Assembly (NCBI RefSeq): GCF_004103755.1
Contig: NZ_CP035283.1
Coordinates: forward strand, 1,178,001 to 1,242,000
Direction of reading: 5' to 3'
From: Caproiciproducens sp. NJN-50
Lineage (GTDB): Bacteria; Bacillota; Clostridia; Oscillospirales; Acutalibacteraceae
Length of the DNA: 64,000 bases
Shown: in pieces, positions 24,718-33,681 of the stretch
Layout of the letters: each line of letters opens with the position of its first letter
How positions within the stretch are numbered: position 1 is the stretch's first letter
Notes under the pieces: generated by a model
Databases searched by the model: none
What the model was told of the DNA's origin: nothing
The model's input: only the letters and a program-made list of their open reading frames with translations
Program-made: the position numbers and the translations under genes

Positions 24718-25414
24718 GATTCAGGACCTGAACGTATATTATGATGCGATCCATGCTTTAAGGGATGTCAATATCGAAGTGGATGAGGGGGAAATCGTCA
24801 CGCTGATCGGCGCCAACGGCGCCGGAAAAACCTCCACCCTCCGCGCCATTTCGGGACTTGTGCCCGTCGCGGGCGGCACGATCACATTTGAAGATAAGGC
24901 GCTGAACGGCCGACCGGCCTATCAGATTCCCTATATGGGGATTTCCCACGTGCCGGAAGGCCGCAGGATCTTTTCCAACCTTACGGTGCTGGAAAACCTG
25001 CAGCTTGGGGCTTATTGCCGGAAGGACAAGAACGGTATCAAAAAAGACTTTGACATGGTATTCGATAAATTTCCGCGGCTGAAGGAGCGAATGAAACAGC
25101 GCGGCGGAACGCTGAGCGGCGGGGAACAGCAGATGCTTGCCATGGGCAGGGCTTTAATGGCCAGGCCCAAAATTCTCCTGATGGACGAACCTTCCATGGG
25201 ATTGGCGCCGATTATTGTTCAGGAGATTTTCAATATTATCAAAGAGATCAACGGCTCCGGCACTACGATCCTTTTGGTGGAGCAGAATGCGAATATGGCG
25301 CTTTCCATTGCAAACCGCGCCTATGTCATCGAGACGGGCAGCATTGTTCTGGAGGGCAGGGCCGCCGACCTGATGCAGGACAGCTCCGTGAAGCAGGCCT
25401 ATCTGGGAGGCTGA
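24710..25414 (+). CDS. livF: Branched-chain amino acid ATP-binding protein LivF
   Basis: 234 residues, overlapping livG by eight bases. Walker A GANGAGKTS, LSGGEQQMLAMGRAL, Walker B ILLMDEPSMGLAP. LivF subunits have this shorter length and the HVPEGRRIFSNLTVLENL stretch. Last gene of the operon; the next genes are on the other strand. Confidence 0.95.
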   Translation: MLRIQDLNVYYDAIHALRDVNIEVDEGEIVTLIGANGAGKTSTLRAISGLVPVAGGTITFEDKALNGRPAYQIPYMGISHVPEGRRIFSNLTVLENLQLGAYCRKDKNGIKKDFDMVFDKFPRLKERMKQRGGTLSGGEQQMLAMGRALMARPKILLMDEPSMGLAPIIVQEIFNIIKEINGSGTTILLVEQNANMALSIANRAYVIETGSIVLEGRAADLMQDSSVKQAYLGG

Positions 25415-25420
25415 GGGCGG

Positions 25421-25627
25421 TTATCTTTGCCCGTTTGAAGTAGCTTCGTCGTCATCCGTGGCCGGCCTTTTTCCGCCGTTCAGCCAGTGGGCGCGTTCGG
25501 CAGCCTCTTCCGGCGTATACCATACGCTTTCGGACTGCCATTTGCCGTCTTCGGAAAAGCTGCCGACAGACCATTGGCCGGGTTCGGTTTTTTGATAGGA
25601 ATACATGTAAGGCACCATCCTTTCCAT
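25421..25627 (-). CDS. Small soluble protein of unknown function
   Basis: Up to 68 residues; several ATG codons lie close together (25627, 25618, 25606) and the real start is uncertain. SYQKTEPGQWSVGSFSEDGKW, ESVWYTPEEAAERAHWLNGG has the character of a short WSVG-type domain that might bind a ligand. No signal peptide. Convergent with livF with only six bases between them. Confidence 0.5.
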   Translation of the reverse strand: MERMVPYMYSYQKTEPGQWSVGSFSEDGKWQSESVWYTPEEAAERAHWLNGGKRPATDDDEATSNGQR

Positions 25628-25693
25628 CGATTCTGTTTGCAAAAATGATCTTTGCAGGGAGAATGCATTTATCCGACGGCGAAAACCTGAGCT

Positions 25694-26125
25694 TCAGTTT
25701 TTCCACTTAAACAGCAAAACGCCGCCGATCATCAGGGCAACTCCTGCGAATTTTTGCCAGCAGAACGGGATGCGGTCCGTGTCAAACAGTCCGCAGCCGT
25801 CGATCAGAGCGGCGACGACAAGCTGGGAAATCAGGATCACGGAGATCGCGACGGTCGGCCCCAGGCCCTTGATGGCCAGCATGACGGTGACAGTGATGAC
25901 GATACCCAGAAATCCGCCCAGCAGATAAATCTTATTTACGCCGCCCAGCTCCGCGAAATTTCCCTTGCCGAGGAACAGAAGGGCAAGGATGGACAAAAGA
26001 AACGCCACGCCCTGCACGAGAGCGTTGGATTCGTAAAGCCCGATGCGGTCGCTCACGCGGGTGTTCATCACACCCTGCACGCTCATTGCGGCGCCCGCCA
26101 GAATGCTGAAAAGAACAGCCAGCAA
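25694..26125 (-). CDS. YdcZ/DUF606-family membrane transporter
   Basis: 143 residues from a TTG at 26125 that has AGAGGAGG seven bases upstream; an ATG-started longer frame to 26464 lacks coding character. LLAVLFSILAGAAMSVQGVMNTRVSD, GVAFLLSILALLFLG, IYLLGGFLGIVITVTVMLA, GLGPTVAISVILISQLV and FAGVALMIGGVLLF give five helices, the half-size DMT-superfamily form that usually works as a pair or dimer. Substrate unknown. Confidence 0.8.
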   Translation of the reverse strand: MLAVLFSILAGAAMSVQGVMNTRVSDRIGLYESNALVQGVAFLLSILALLFLGKGNFAELGGVNKIYLLGGFLGIVITVTVMLAIKGLGPTVAISVILISQLVVAALIDGCGLFDTDRIPFCWQKFAGVALMIGGVLLFKWKN

Positions 26126-26451
26126 TTGAGAACCTCCTCTGACGATTTTAATGTTATCCTTTCCTGAATCGATCGCGGCATACCCGCTCTCCCGTTGGGA
26201 GGGCCGGATTTTATCACGGGAAGAACATCCTTTCTTGTTAAGCATCCGATTATTGAGATTTTTGCGTCTCCGGGGCACGCGGGGGACAGTATCCTCGGTG
26301 GCTGCGGCTGCGGGGTTTGACAGCATTGGACGCAAAGAATATAATGTTAAAAAAGCAGCATCTGCCGGCTTGCCGCGGCGTATTGCAGAGAAGCTGGCGG
26401 GCGAAGAAAAGATGGTTCGGGAAGCCGGGAAATTCAGGAAGGGGAGCGTAG

Positions 26452-26853
26452 ATGGGATTTTCATCCTTTGATGGCGGAATCAGCGGCATCATGTTCAATA
26501 TTGTTCCAATCATGGTTGTTGCGGGCTTTGTAATTGTATTTGGGCTGATTATTGTAAAATCGGCGCAGGGAGCGAAGCAGTGGAGAAAAAACAATCAGTC
26601 TCCCGTCCTTACGGTTGATGCAGCTGTGGTGACAAAACGTATGGATGTAAGGAATTTTGATCAGTCCGGTGCGAATGACCACCTTCAGCGTATGTCGTCG
26701 ACCGCTTATTATGTTACGTTTGAAGTCGCCAGCGGAGACCGGATGGAATTCAGAGTGCGGGATGCGGAATATGGGATGCTGGTGGAACAGGATGCTGGAA
26801 AGCTGACTTTTCAGGGGACGCGTTATCTGGGGTTCGAGCGCGACAAAACCTAA
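26452..26853 (+). CDS. DUF2500 membrane-anchored protein
   Basis: 133 residues. One N-terminal transmembrane helix (about 14-37: IVPIMVVAGFVIVFGLIIV), then a soluble domain: SPVLTVDAAVVTKRMDV, STAYYVTFEVASGDRMEFRV, EYGMLVEQDAGKLTFQGTRYLGFE. The last block is the DUF2500 signature (YhhM-like). Function unknown. ATG has AGGAAGGGGAGC upstream, and a terminator follows. Confidence 0.85.
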   Translation: MGFSSFDGGISGIMFNIVPIMVVAGFVIVFGLIIVKSAQGAKQWRKNNQSPVLTVDAAVVTKRMDVRNFDQSGANDHLQRMSSTAYYVTFEVASGDRMEFRVRDAEYGMLVEQDAGKLTFQGTRYLGFERDKT

Positions 26854-26886
26854 CGGAGCCGTGCCTTTTTGACGGAAAAAATCAAA

Positions 26887-26937
26887 AAAAGCCCAAAGCG
26901 GCAGGCCTGTTTGAGGCGCTCGCTTCGGGCTTTTTCC
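26887..26937 (+). terminator. Terminator after the DUF2500 gene
   Basis: AAAAAAGCCC ... GGGCTTTTT with an AAGCG/CGCTT inner pairing. It can work on both strands and lies between two convergent genes. Confidence 0.75.
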
Positions 26938-26981
26938 GGGACGGGCAGAAATTCCGCCGGGACGGGCGGCAAATGCGCGCG

Positions 26982-28025
26982 TCAGTTCAAGGGATTCGGG
27001 TAAGCGTATTGTTTCCCCTCGAAATTCCGCAGGACGGCTCCTCGGTCGTCCATATGAACGATATAATCGAGCGAGGCGGGCGTTTTTCCTCCTCCGCCGG
27101 GCAGATCGATGACGAATTCCGGGACCGCGAAGCCGGATATGAAACCGCGGATCTGCTTCATCAGTTCAATGCCTTCCGAAACCGGCGTCCGGAAATGGCT
27201 GATGCCGCTTGAAAGATCGCACTGATATAAATAGTAGGGGCGGACGCGGATCTGAACCAGTTCCGTAAACAGCCGGACCAGTGTATCCCGGTCGTTGTTC
27301 ACACCCCGGAGCAACACGCTCTGATTGCCGAGAGGGATGCCGGCGTCCACGATCTTCGCACAGGCGCGCGCCGAATCGGGAGTGATCTCGTCCGGATGGT
27401 TAAAGTGCGTGTTGATCCAGATCGGCTGATATTTTTTCAGCATCTCAAGCAAATGGTCCGTGATGCGCATCGGCAGCACCACGGGCGTCCGCGTGCCGAT
27501 CCGGATGATTTCCACATGGGGAATGCTCCTCAGCCTTCGGATGACCTTTTCCAGCCGGTCGTCGGGCAGAATGAGGGGATCGCCGCCTGACAGAAGAACA
27601 TCCCGTACTTCCGTGTGGCGTTCGATGTATCGAAATGCCTGTTCCAGATCCTCCTCCCCAAGCGAAAAGTCTTCGCAGCCGACCATCCTGCGCCGGGTGC
27701 AGTGCCGGCAGTACATGGAGCATTTGTGCGTCAGCACGAACAGCACCCGGTCAGGGTATCGGTGCACCAGACCGTTTGCGGGGGAATACTGATCCTCGCA
27801 CAGCGGGTCAAGCCTGTCGCACGGCTCCACGTGCAGTTCACGGATGGAAGGGACCGACTGCTTTTTTATGGGGCAGTCCGGCTGGTTCGGATCGATCAGG
27901 GAAGCGTAATAAGGGGTAATCGCCATGCGGAACCGGCAGAGGCATTTTTCAATTTCCTCCTGTTCCTGCCCGGAAAGCGGGAGAACTTTTGCAAGCTGTT
28001 CGGAGGTTGTAATCCGGTTCCGCAT
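26982..28025 (-). CDS. kamA: KamA-type radical SAM lysine 2,3-aminomutase
   Basis: 347 residues from the first ATG in the frame. The radical SAM cluster motif is CSMYCRHC; the PLP lysine sits in DLPGGGGKTP; the substrate aspartates sit in YQCDLSSGISHFRT and FVIDLPGG, as in Clostridium lysine 2,3-aminomutase. So conversion of lysine to beta-lysine is likely. The ATG at 28025 leaves out the conserved WNDWTWQMRNR block that lies in frame just before it, and no start codon precedes that block in frame. One extra G in the C4 run 28067-28070 (+ strand) would join it to ATG 28081, 13 bases after the stop of the upstream ligase gene. Confidence 0.85.
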   Translation of the reverse strand: MRNRITTSEQLAKVLPLSGQEQEEIEKCLCRFRMAITPYYASLIDPNQPDCPIKKQSVPSIRELHVEPCDRLDPLCEDQYSPANGLVHRYPDRVLFVLTHKCSMYCRHCTRRRMVGCEDFSLGEEDLEQAFRYIERHTEVRDVLLSGGDPLILPDDRLEKVIRRLRSIPHVEIIRIGTRTPVVLPMRITDHLLEMLKKYQPIWINTHFNHPDEITPDSARACAKIVDAGIPLGNQSVLLRGVNNDRDTLVRLFTELVQIRVRPYYLYQCDLSSGISHFRTPVSEGIELMKQIRGFISGFAVPEFVIDLPGGGGKTPASLDYIVHMDDRGAVLRNFEGKQYAYPNPLN

Positions 28026-28093
28026 CTGCCAGGTCCAATCGTTCCACTGGACAGACGAAATTCCGGCCCCTGGTTTTTCATTGTGATATGTAT

Positions 28094-29134
28094 TTATTGA
28101 AGGTCCCCTCGATTCAGTGCGAGGGGCTCCATCCCGTATCGCGTCAGCGCGCAGTTCAGCACGCTCAGGATCAGAGTCCGATAGTCCATTCCGCAGTACT
28201 CGGCCAGCATGGGGTAATCACTGTAGCCCGGCGCGAGGCCCGGCAGAGGATTGATCTCGATGAAATAAAGGGTTCCGTCGTCGGAGAGACGGAAATCGAT
28301 CCGTGAAAAATCCCTGCATTCCAAAGCGTCGTAGATGTCCCTGGCCGTCTGCTTCATCCGTTCGTTCAGCTGTGTGTCCAGATCGGGCGGACAGCGGTAC
28401 GTAACATACTGCTTATAGTTTACCTTTGCTTTATAACTGTAAATCCGTTCTTTCCCATCCGCATGAAGATAACAGATTTCCATTGGCTCAAATACGGTGG
28501 TACTGGCTCCGTTCCCCAGAATGCCCACCGTAAATTCGCGCCCCGGTATGTATTCCTCTAAAAGCATGGGTTCTTCGTAAAGACTGAAATTTTTTGAGAG
28601 AACGCAGTTTAGCTGCGATTCGTCATAAACGACCGCAAGATCGGTGATCCCTTTGCCGGAACCCTCCGAATCCGGTTTGACGATCAGCGGGAACCGCAGG
28701 GCTTCGTCCCGGTGAAAATTTGGAGTTTTTAAATACTGATAGGCGGGGGTCTTGATCCGGAAGGTCGAAAGGTAGCGTTTGGCGAGCGCTTTGTCCAGAG
28801 AAATTGCCAGCGTCGTTTCGTCCGAGCCGGAAAAGGGAATTCCCAGAAAATTCAAAATAGCAGGGACCTGTGCTTCCCTGCCTCTTCCCTGAGTGCCTTC
28901 CGCGATGTTAAAAACAAGGTCGACATTGGCCGCTTTCACCTTTTGGACGAAATAGGAGTCGGCTTCTAAAAGCTCCGCGCCGGCGCCCGCAGACTGAAAG
29001 ACCTTCTGAATGGCTTTGATTGTTTCAAGCGAATCAAATTCCGCCTCCATGTCTTCTGCTCCTGATGCGGAGCCTTTCTTCAGATTATAAGCAATTCCAA
29101 TTTTCAACGGGGGAGGGAAGCTGTCATTTTCCAT
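28094..29134 (-). CDS. ATP-grasp ligase, D-Ala-D-Ala-ligase-like
   Basis: 346 residues from an internal ATG (three residues after the longest start). ATP-grasp features: FPLIVKPDSEGSGKGI, EEYIPGREFTVGILG, CRDFSRIDFRLSDDG and FIEINPLPGLAPGYSDYP, with the Mg-binding Glu and Asn. N-terminal IGIAYNLKKG and LVFNIAEGTQGRGREAQVPAIL are like Ddl. It is upstream of kamA in the same direction, which suggests it acts on a beta-amino acid rather than making cell-wall D-Ala-D-Ala (inference). Confidence 0.8.
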   Translation of the reverse strand: MENDSFPPPLKIGIAYNLKKGSASGAEDMEAEFDSLETIKAIQKVFQSAGAGAELLEADSYFVQKVKAANVDLVFNIAEGTQGRGREAQVPAILNFLGIPFSGSDETTLAISLDKALAKRYLSTFRIKTPAYQYLKTPNFHRDEALRFPLIVKPDSEGSGKGITDLAVVYDESQLNCVLSKNFSLYEEPMLLEEYIPGREFTVGILGNGASTTVFEPMEICYLHADGKERIYSYKAKVNYKQYVTYRCPPDLDTQLNERMKQTARDIYDALECRDFSRIDFRLSDDGTLYFIEINPLPGLAPGYSDYPMLAEYCGMDYRTLILSVLNCALTRYGMEPLALNRGDLQ

Positions 29135-29451
29135 TCTAAACACTCTCGTTTCCAGTCGTAAATTTTGACAGAGCCACCGTTCCTTTTGCTTGCTTCATTA
29201 TAGCAAAATCAATTGAAAATGAAATCGTGAAAAACCGCCGATTTTGCACGGTTGGGACATTATGGAAGCATATTTCCAAATTAGGCGTTTGAGCCTGCCG
29301 ATTGCGATGAATCGCGAAGCCGATCACCCGAATGGAGCATTCCGACAGGGAGCGGCCGCAGCGTTTGAATTGCATCATGCGGACAATGAACCGGGATCAT
29401 CCTTCAAATCGTATTTTTTGTTATATTTTTAACATTTTGCCTAATTTTTGG

Positions 29452-29665
29452 TTGACAAGCACGTGCTAATAGGAGCATAATATTTATGTCTCAGGTAAAT
29501 CCATTCAGAGCGGACGCATATTATCCGCCGGCAGGAAAGTGCGGCGCTGAGACGGCGGCAGTATGCAGGAGTCCGGGCCAGCCATGAGGCCGGGCGTCTG
29601 CCGGCTTGCGATGCGCTGTCACCAGCCGAAAAATCGGCGCTGAAGTCAGACAGGAATGGAATATT
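29452..29665 (+). ncRNA. Possible structured RNA, weakly cobalamin-riboswitch-like
   Basis: A promoter (TTGACA 29452-29457, 18-base spacer, CATAAT 29476-29481) leads into a GC-rich segment with many pairing blocks (GCCGGCAG with CTGCCGGC; CCGGGCC with GGCCGG; GCCGA with TCGGC). Short motifs recall a cobalamin riboswitch: GGTAAATCC, GCGGAC, GCGCTGTCACC and AAGTCAGACAGG. None is an exact match, and no gene follows within 400 bases. I see no gene in 29144-30082. Confidence 0.25.
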
Positions 29666-30082
29666 ACGGAATCCAGTGCCTCTTAACCCCAAAAAATTTT
29701 CAGTTCAGGCTACGTTTTCCACAGCTTGTTTTTTTTGGCTCTACCACTTCTGAGAAAACGGCCCGCCAATTTGTGAAATGTAATTGGCTCAAGCTCTCGG
29801 TGAGAACAGACGGTTGCCTCTCAAAAAAATGATAGTCTGACAGACCATCATAGTCATAAAGCATAGATATCATTTGGATGAGAATCATATTTTGGTAGGT
29901 TTCACAAAATTCAATGCATAATTTTATCAGAAAGGTAGAACCGTTTCCTTTGGCATTGTATTTGAGAAAAATTGTGGTAGGATAGTAAGTAGCTGTGAGT
30001 GGACCGACCAATTTTCAAGCAATTTCCATCGTTGATACTGTGCAATTTGGGGACGCAATGAAATTGAAGCGGAGGTGCTATC

Positions 30083-31357
30083 ATGTCTATTACTATTCCT
30101 TTTGGCAAATCCGGCATGCCTTTGCACGCAGATCTGAGCGATGCGGAAATTCTGGAATCACATGTAGGGGACCTGAAGGCGACCGATACGGAGGACGGCT
30201 TGGTGCTGGCCGCCATGGCTCACCCGATTGATTCCCCCCGGCTGCGGGACCTTGCCGTTGGCAAAAAGACCTGTACGATTATTATCAGCGACCATACGCG
30301 CCCTGTTCCAAGCAAGCACATTCTTCCTTTCATGCTGGCGGAGCTTCGTGAGGGCAACCCCAAGATCGCCGTTACGCTGTTGGTGGCTACGGGCTTTCAC
30401 CGCCCCTCTACGAGGGAAGAGCTGGTGGCCAAGGTTGGCCAGGAAATCGTGGACCGGGAAAAGATCGTGATACATAACAGCCGCGACGCGTCGACCAACG
30501 TCCAGGTGGGGGTGCTTCCTTCCGGCGCGGCATGCGTGCTCGACAAGACCGCGGTCGAAGCCGACCTGCTGGTTGCCGAAGGGTTCATTGAACCGCACTT
30601 TTTTGCGGGCTTCTCCGGCGGGCGCAAGAGCATTTTGCCGGGCGTCTGCGATCAGGTGACCGTTCTGGGCAACCACTGCTCCAAGTTTATTGATTCTCCT
30701 TATGCACGCACCGGCGTGCTGGACGGCAACCCGCTGCATGAAGACATGCTTGCCGCTGCAAAAATGGCACACTTGGCTTATATCGTTAATGTGATTATCG
30801 ACGAAAACAAAAAAGTTGTGGCTGCTTTTGCGGGCGATCCTGTTACGGCTCATCGGCAGGGCTGCGATTTACTGCTGAAGTATTGTCAGGTGCAGCCAAA
30901 ACAGCGGGGCGACATTGTTATTTCCAGCAACGGCGGGTATCCTCTGGATCAGAACATTTATCAGAGCGTGAAAGGCCTCACCGCGGCGGAAGCCGCAGCC
31001 GCGCCGGGCGCAGTGCTCATCATGGTCAGCTCCTGCAGCGATGGCCATGGCGGCGAAAGCTTTTACCATGCGCTCCGGGACTGCTCGTCTCCGCAGCAGC
31101 TGACGGAAGAGATCCTCGCAACTCCGCAGGATAAGACAAAACCCGATCAGTGGGAATTCCAGATTCTGTGCCGCGTTTTGTGCAAACATCACGTCATTTT
31201 CGTCACGGATCCTGCCCAGCGCAGGACGATTGAGGAAATGAAGATGGCGTGGGCCCCCGACGTTGACGCCGCTTTGGAAGAAGCCCGCCGCATAAAGGGC
31301 GCGGATGCCCATCTGGTTGCAATTCCCAATGGCATTTCTGTTATGGTGCGCGAATAA
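30083..31357 (+). CDS. larA: LarA-family nickel-dependent (lactate) racemase
   Basis: 424 residues. IIISDHTRPVPSKHILPFML, VATGFHRPSTREEL, EPHFFAGFSGGRKSILPGV (with the lysine that holds the nickel-pincer cofactor), and HCSKFIDSPYARTGVLDGNPLH match LarA. LarA interconverts D- and L-lactate; relatives racemise other hydroxy acids. The cofactor needs LarB, LarC and LarE, which are not in this window. AGGAGG-like GCGGAGGTG lies before ATG 30083. Operon with the lactate dehydrogenase 47 bases later. Confidence 0.85.
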   Translation: MSITIPFGKSGMPLHADLSDAEILESHVGDLKATDTEDGLVLAAMAHPIDSPRLRDLAVGKKTCTIIISDHTRPVPSKHILPFMLAELREGNPKIAVTLLVATGFHRPSTREELVAKVGQEIVDREKIVIHNSRDASTNVQVGVLPSGAACVLDKTAVEADLLVAEGFIEPHFFAGFSGGRKSILPGVCDQVTVLGNHCSKFIDSPYARTGVLDGNPLHEDMLAAAKMAHLAYIVNVIIDENKKVVAAFAGDPVTAHRQGCDLLLKYCQVQPKQRGDIVISSNGGYPLDQNIYQSVKGLTAAEAAAAPGAVLIMVSSCSDGHGGESFYHALRDCSSPQQLTEEILATPQDKTKPDQWEFQILCRVLCKHHVIFVTDPAQRRTIEEMKMAWAPDVDAALEEARRIKGADAHLVAIPNGISVMVRE

Positions 31358-31404
31358 GTCTGGCAGCTTTTAAAATATTTTAATTAATTTAGGGAGGATT
31401 TATC

Positions 31405-32826
31405 ATGGCGAATTATAATCCGGTAACACCCGAAATTATTGCTGAACTGGAGAAGGCGGCGCCTGGTCACGTTGTAACAGGAGCAGATGTCAACCCCGAT
31501 TACTCTCGCGATGAAATGCCGATTTATGGGACCCATATGCCGGATGTCTCCATTGACGTGCAGAGCACGGAAGAAGTTGCTGCCATCATGAAGATTTGCT
31601 ATGAGCACAACATTCCCGTCACGACGCGCGGCGCCGGCACCGGCCTGGTAGGCGGCTGCACCCCGGTTTGCGGCGGCGTGGTGATCTGCACCATGCGCAT
31701 GAACAAGATTTTGTCCTACGACCTGGAGAACTTCGCGGTTACGGTACAGCCCGGCGTACTGCTTCAGCAGCTGGCCGAAGACGCACTGACACACGGCTGT
31801 TTGTATCCGCCGGATCCGGGCGAGAAAATGGCAACCCTGGGCGGCAATGTTTCCACCAATGCCGGCGGCATGCGCGCGGTGAAGTACGGCTGTACCCGCG
31901 ATTATGTCCGCGCCATGACGGTCGTGCTCCCATCCGGAGAAATCGTCCGGTTCGGCGCCACTGTTTCCAAGACGAGCTCCGGCTACAGCTTGAAGGACCT
32001 GATGATCGGCTCGGAGGGCACGCTGGGCATTATCACGGAACTCACCTTAAAGCTCGTTCCGGCTCCGCAGGCCACAGTCAGCCTGATGGCTCCGTTTGAG
32101 GATCTGAATTCCTGCATTTCCACCGTGCCGAAGTTCTTTATGCAGCATTTCCGCCCGCAGGCTCTGGAGTTCTTTGAGAGAGAAATCCTGATTTCCTCCG
32201 AAGAGTATCTGGGCAAGCAGGTCTTCCCCCGCAAGATTGACGGCACGGACGTCGGCGCTTATCTGCTGGTCACCTTTGACGGCGACTCCATGGATGAGCT
32301 CAACGATGTTGTGGAACGCGCGTCCGAGATGCTGGTGGAAGAAGGCGCGATGGACGTTCTGGTGGCGGACACGGCGCCGAAGCTGAAGGATATCTGGGCG
32401 GCCCGTTCTTCCTTCCTCGAAGGCATCGAAGAGCAGACCAAACTGTTGGACGAGTGCGACGTGGTCGTGCCGGTAAACAAGATCGCCCCTTATGTCGAGT
32501 ACGTCAACGAGATCAAGCAGAACTACGATTTTGAGGTAAAGTACTTTGGTCACGCCGGCGACGGCAACCTACATATTTATGAATGCTCCGTAGATATGGA
32601 GAAAGAAGAATTCGAGAAGCAGGTCGAAGAGTTCCTGAGTGCCATTTACAAGAAAACAATGGAATTCGGCGGCCAGATTTCCGGTGAGCATGGCATTGGC
32701 TTTGGCAAAGTCCATTTCCTGGAGCAGGCATTGGGTCCGGTGAACATGGAACTGATGCGTGGTATTAAGAAGGTATTCGATCCGAAACTGATTCTGAACC
32801 CCGGCAAGGTTTGCATGAATCTTTAA
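31405..32826 (+). CDS. FAD-linked D-lactate dehydrogenase (GlcD/LctD type)
   Basis: 473 residues. FAD-binding type 4 domain: VTTRGAGTGLVGGCTPVCGGVV, YPPDPGEKMATLGGNVSTNAGGM, MIGSEGTLGIITELTLKL. C-terminal HAGDGNLH and GGQISGEHGIG signatures with metal histidines. With etfB and etfA after it, it looks like the lactate dehydrogenase subunit of an electron-confurcating complex as known in Acetobacterium woodii (LctBCD). Donor specificity is not proven; glycolate oxidase-like enzymes share the fold. Confidence 0.85.
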   Translation: MANYNPVTPEIIAELEKAAPGHVVTGADVNPDYSRDEMPIYGTHMPDVSIDVQSTEEVAAIMKICYEHNIPVTTRGAGTGLVGGCTPVCGGVVICTMRMNKILSYDLENFAVTVQPGVLLQQLAEDALTHGCLYPPDPGEKMATLGGNVSTNAGGMRAVKYGCTRDYVRAMTVVLPSGEIVRFGATVSKTSSGYSLKDLMIGSEGTLGIITELTLKLVPAPQATVSLMAPFEDLNSCISTVPKFFMQHFRPQALEFFEREILISSEEYLGKQVFPRKIDGTDVGAYLLVTFDGDSMDELNDVVERASEMLVEEGAMDVLVADTAPKLKDIWAARSSFLEGIEEQTKLLDECDVVVPVNKIAPYVEYVNEIKQNYDFEVKYFGHAGDGNLHIYECSVDMEKEEFEKQVEEFLSAIYKKTMEFGGQISGEHGIGFGKVHFLEQALGPVNMELMRGIKKVFDPKLILNPGKVCMNL

Positions 32827-32858
32827 GGATAGACAAAAGTATGTAAAGGAGTAGAGAT

Positions 32859-33665
32859 ATGGATATTCTGGTATGTGTCAAGCAGGTACCGGACACAACT
32901 GAAATTAAGATCGATCCGGTTACCAACACCCTGGTACGCGACGGCGTGCCAAGCATTGTTAACCCATTTGACGGCTACGCCCTGGAAGCGGCCGCACGAA
33001 TTAAGGACGACGCGCCGGACACGAGAATCGTGGTTCTCTCTATGGGTCCGCAGCAGGCGGAAAATGCGCTGCGCGAGTGTCTGGCCATTGCGGCTGACAA
33101 AGCCTACTTGGTAACGGATAGGGCATTTGGCGGTTCCGATACGCTTGCTACCAGCTATATCCTGAGCAAGGCAATCGCGAAAGTTGAAGAACTGGAAGGC
33201 AAAAAATTCGATGCAATCTTTTGCGGCAAACAGGCTATAGACGGCGATACCGCTCAGGTAGGCCCGGAAATGGCGGAACACTTGGGTTATCCGCAGGTCA
33301 CGTACGCGCTGGAAGTAAAGTCTGCGGAAGACGGCCTTCATGTATACCGTGAAGCGGAAGACAATAAGGAAGTAATCGGAGTGAAGACACCTTGCGTGAT
33401 CACTTTTACTAAACCTTCCTTTGATCCCCGTTTTCCCACGATCAAGCGCAAGATGGCGGCACGTAAAGCCGAAATCACTCATCTCACCGCAGCGGAACTG
33501 ACGAACATCGATTTGGCTCACGCCGGACTGAAAGGTTCGCCGACAAAAGTGAAACGCACCTATGTTCCACCGCGCAAAGAAGCCGGAGTTATGATCAAAG
33601 AAGACACCGCCGAAGCGTCTGCTCATAAGCTTTATGAGCTGCTGAACAAAGCGCACGTGATTTGA
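32859..33665 (+). CDS. etfB: Electron transfer flavoprotein, beta subunit
   Basis: 268 residues. MDILVCVKQVPDTTEIKID, VVLSMGPQQAENALRECLA, FCGKQAIDGDTAQVGPEMA and RKAEITHLT are EtfB signatures. The complex needs a cofactor in EtfB (AMP or a second FAD); the VPSIVNPFDGYALEAA stretch is typical of the bifurcating or clostridial group. GGAG lies before ATG 32859. Confidence 0.92.
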   Translation: MDILVCVKQVPDTTEIKIDPVTNTLVRDGVPSIVNPFDGYALEAAARIKDDAPDTRIVVLSMGPQQAENALRECLAIAADKAYLVTDRAFGGSDTLATSYILSKAIAKVEELEGKKFDAIFCGKQAIDGDTAQVGPEMAEHLGYPQVTYALEVKSAEDGLHVYREAEDNKEVIGVKTPCVITFTKPSFDPRFPTIKRKMAARKAEITHLTAAELTNIDLAHAGLKGSPTKVKRTYVPPRKEAGVMIKEDTAEASAHKLYELLNKAHVI

Positions 33666-33681
33666 AAGAGAGGCATCGGAA

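Noticed and set aside
26151..26471. Forward frame of 106 residues between the YdcZ-like and DUF2500 genes
   Set aside because: Arg-rich, no ribosome site, and antisense to a promoter region; composition is that of a non-coding frame.
29700..30011. 103-residue reverse-strand reading frame before the larA gene
   Set aside because: No ribosome site, no family pattern and no operon context; low-complexity AT-rich stretch. Its tail is only loosely protein-like.
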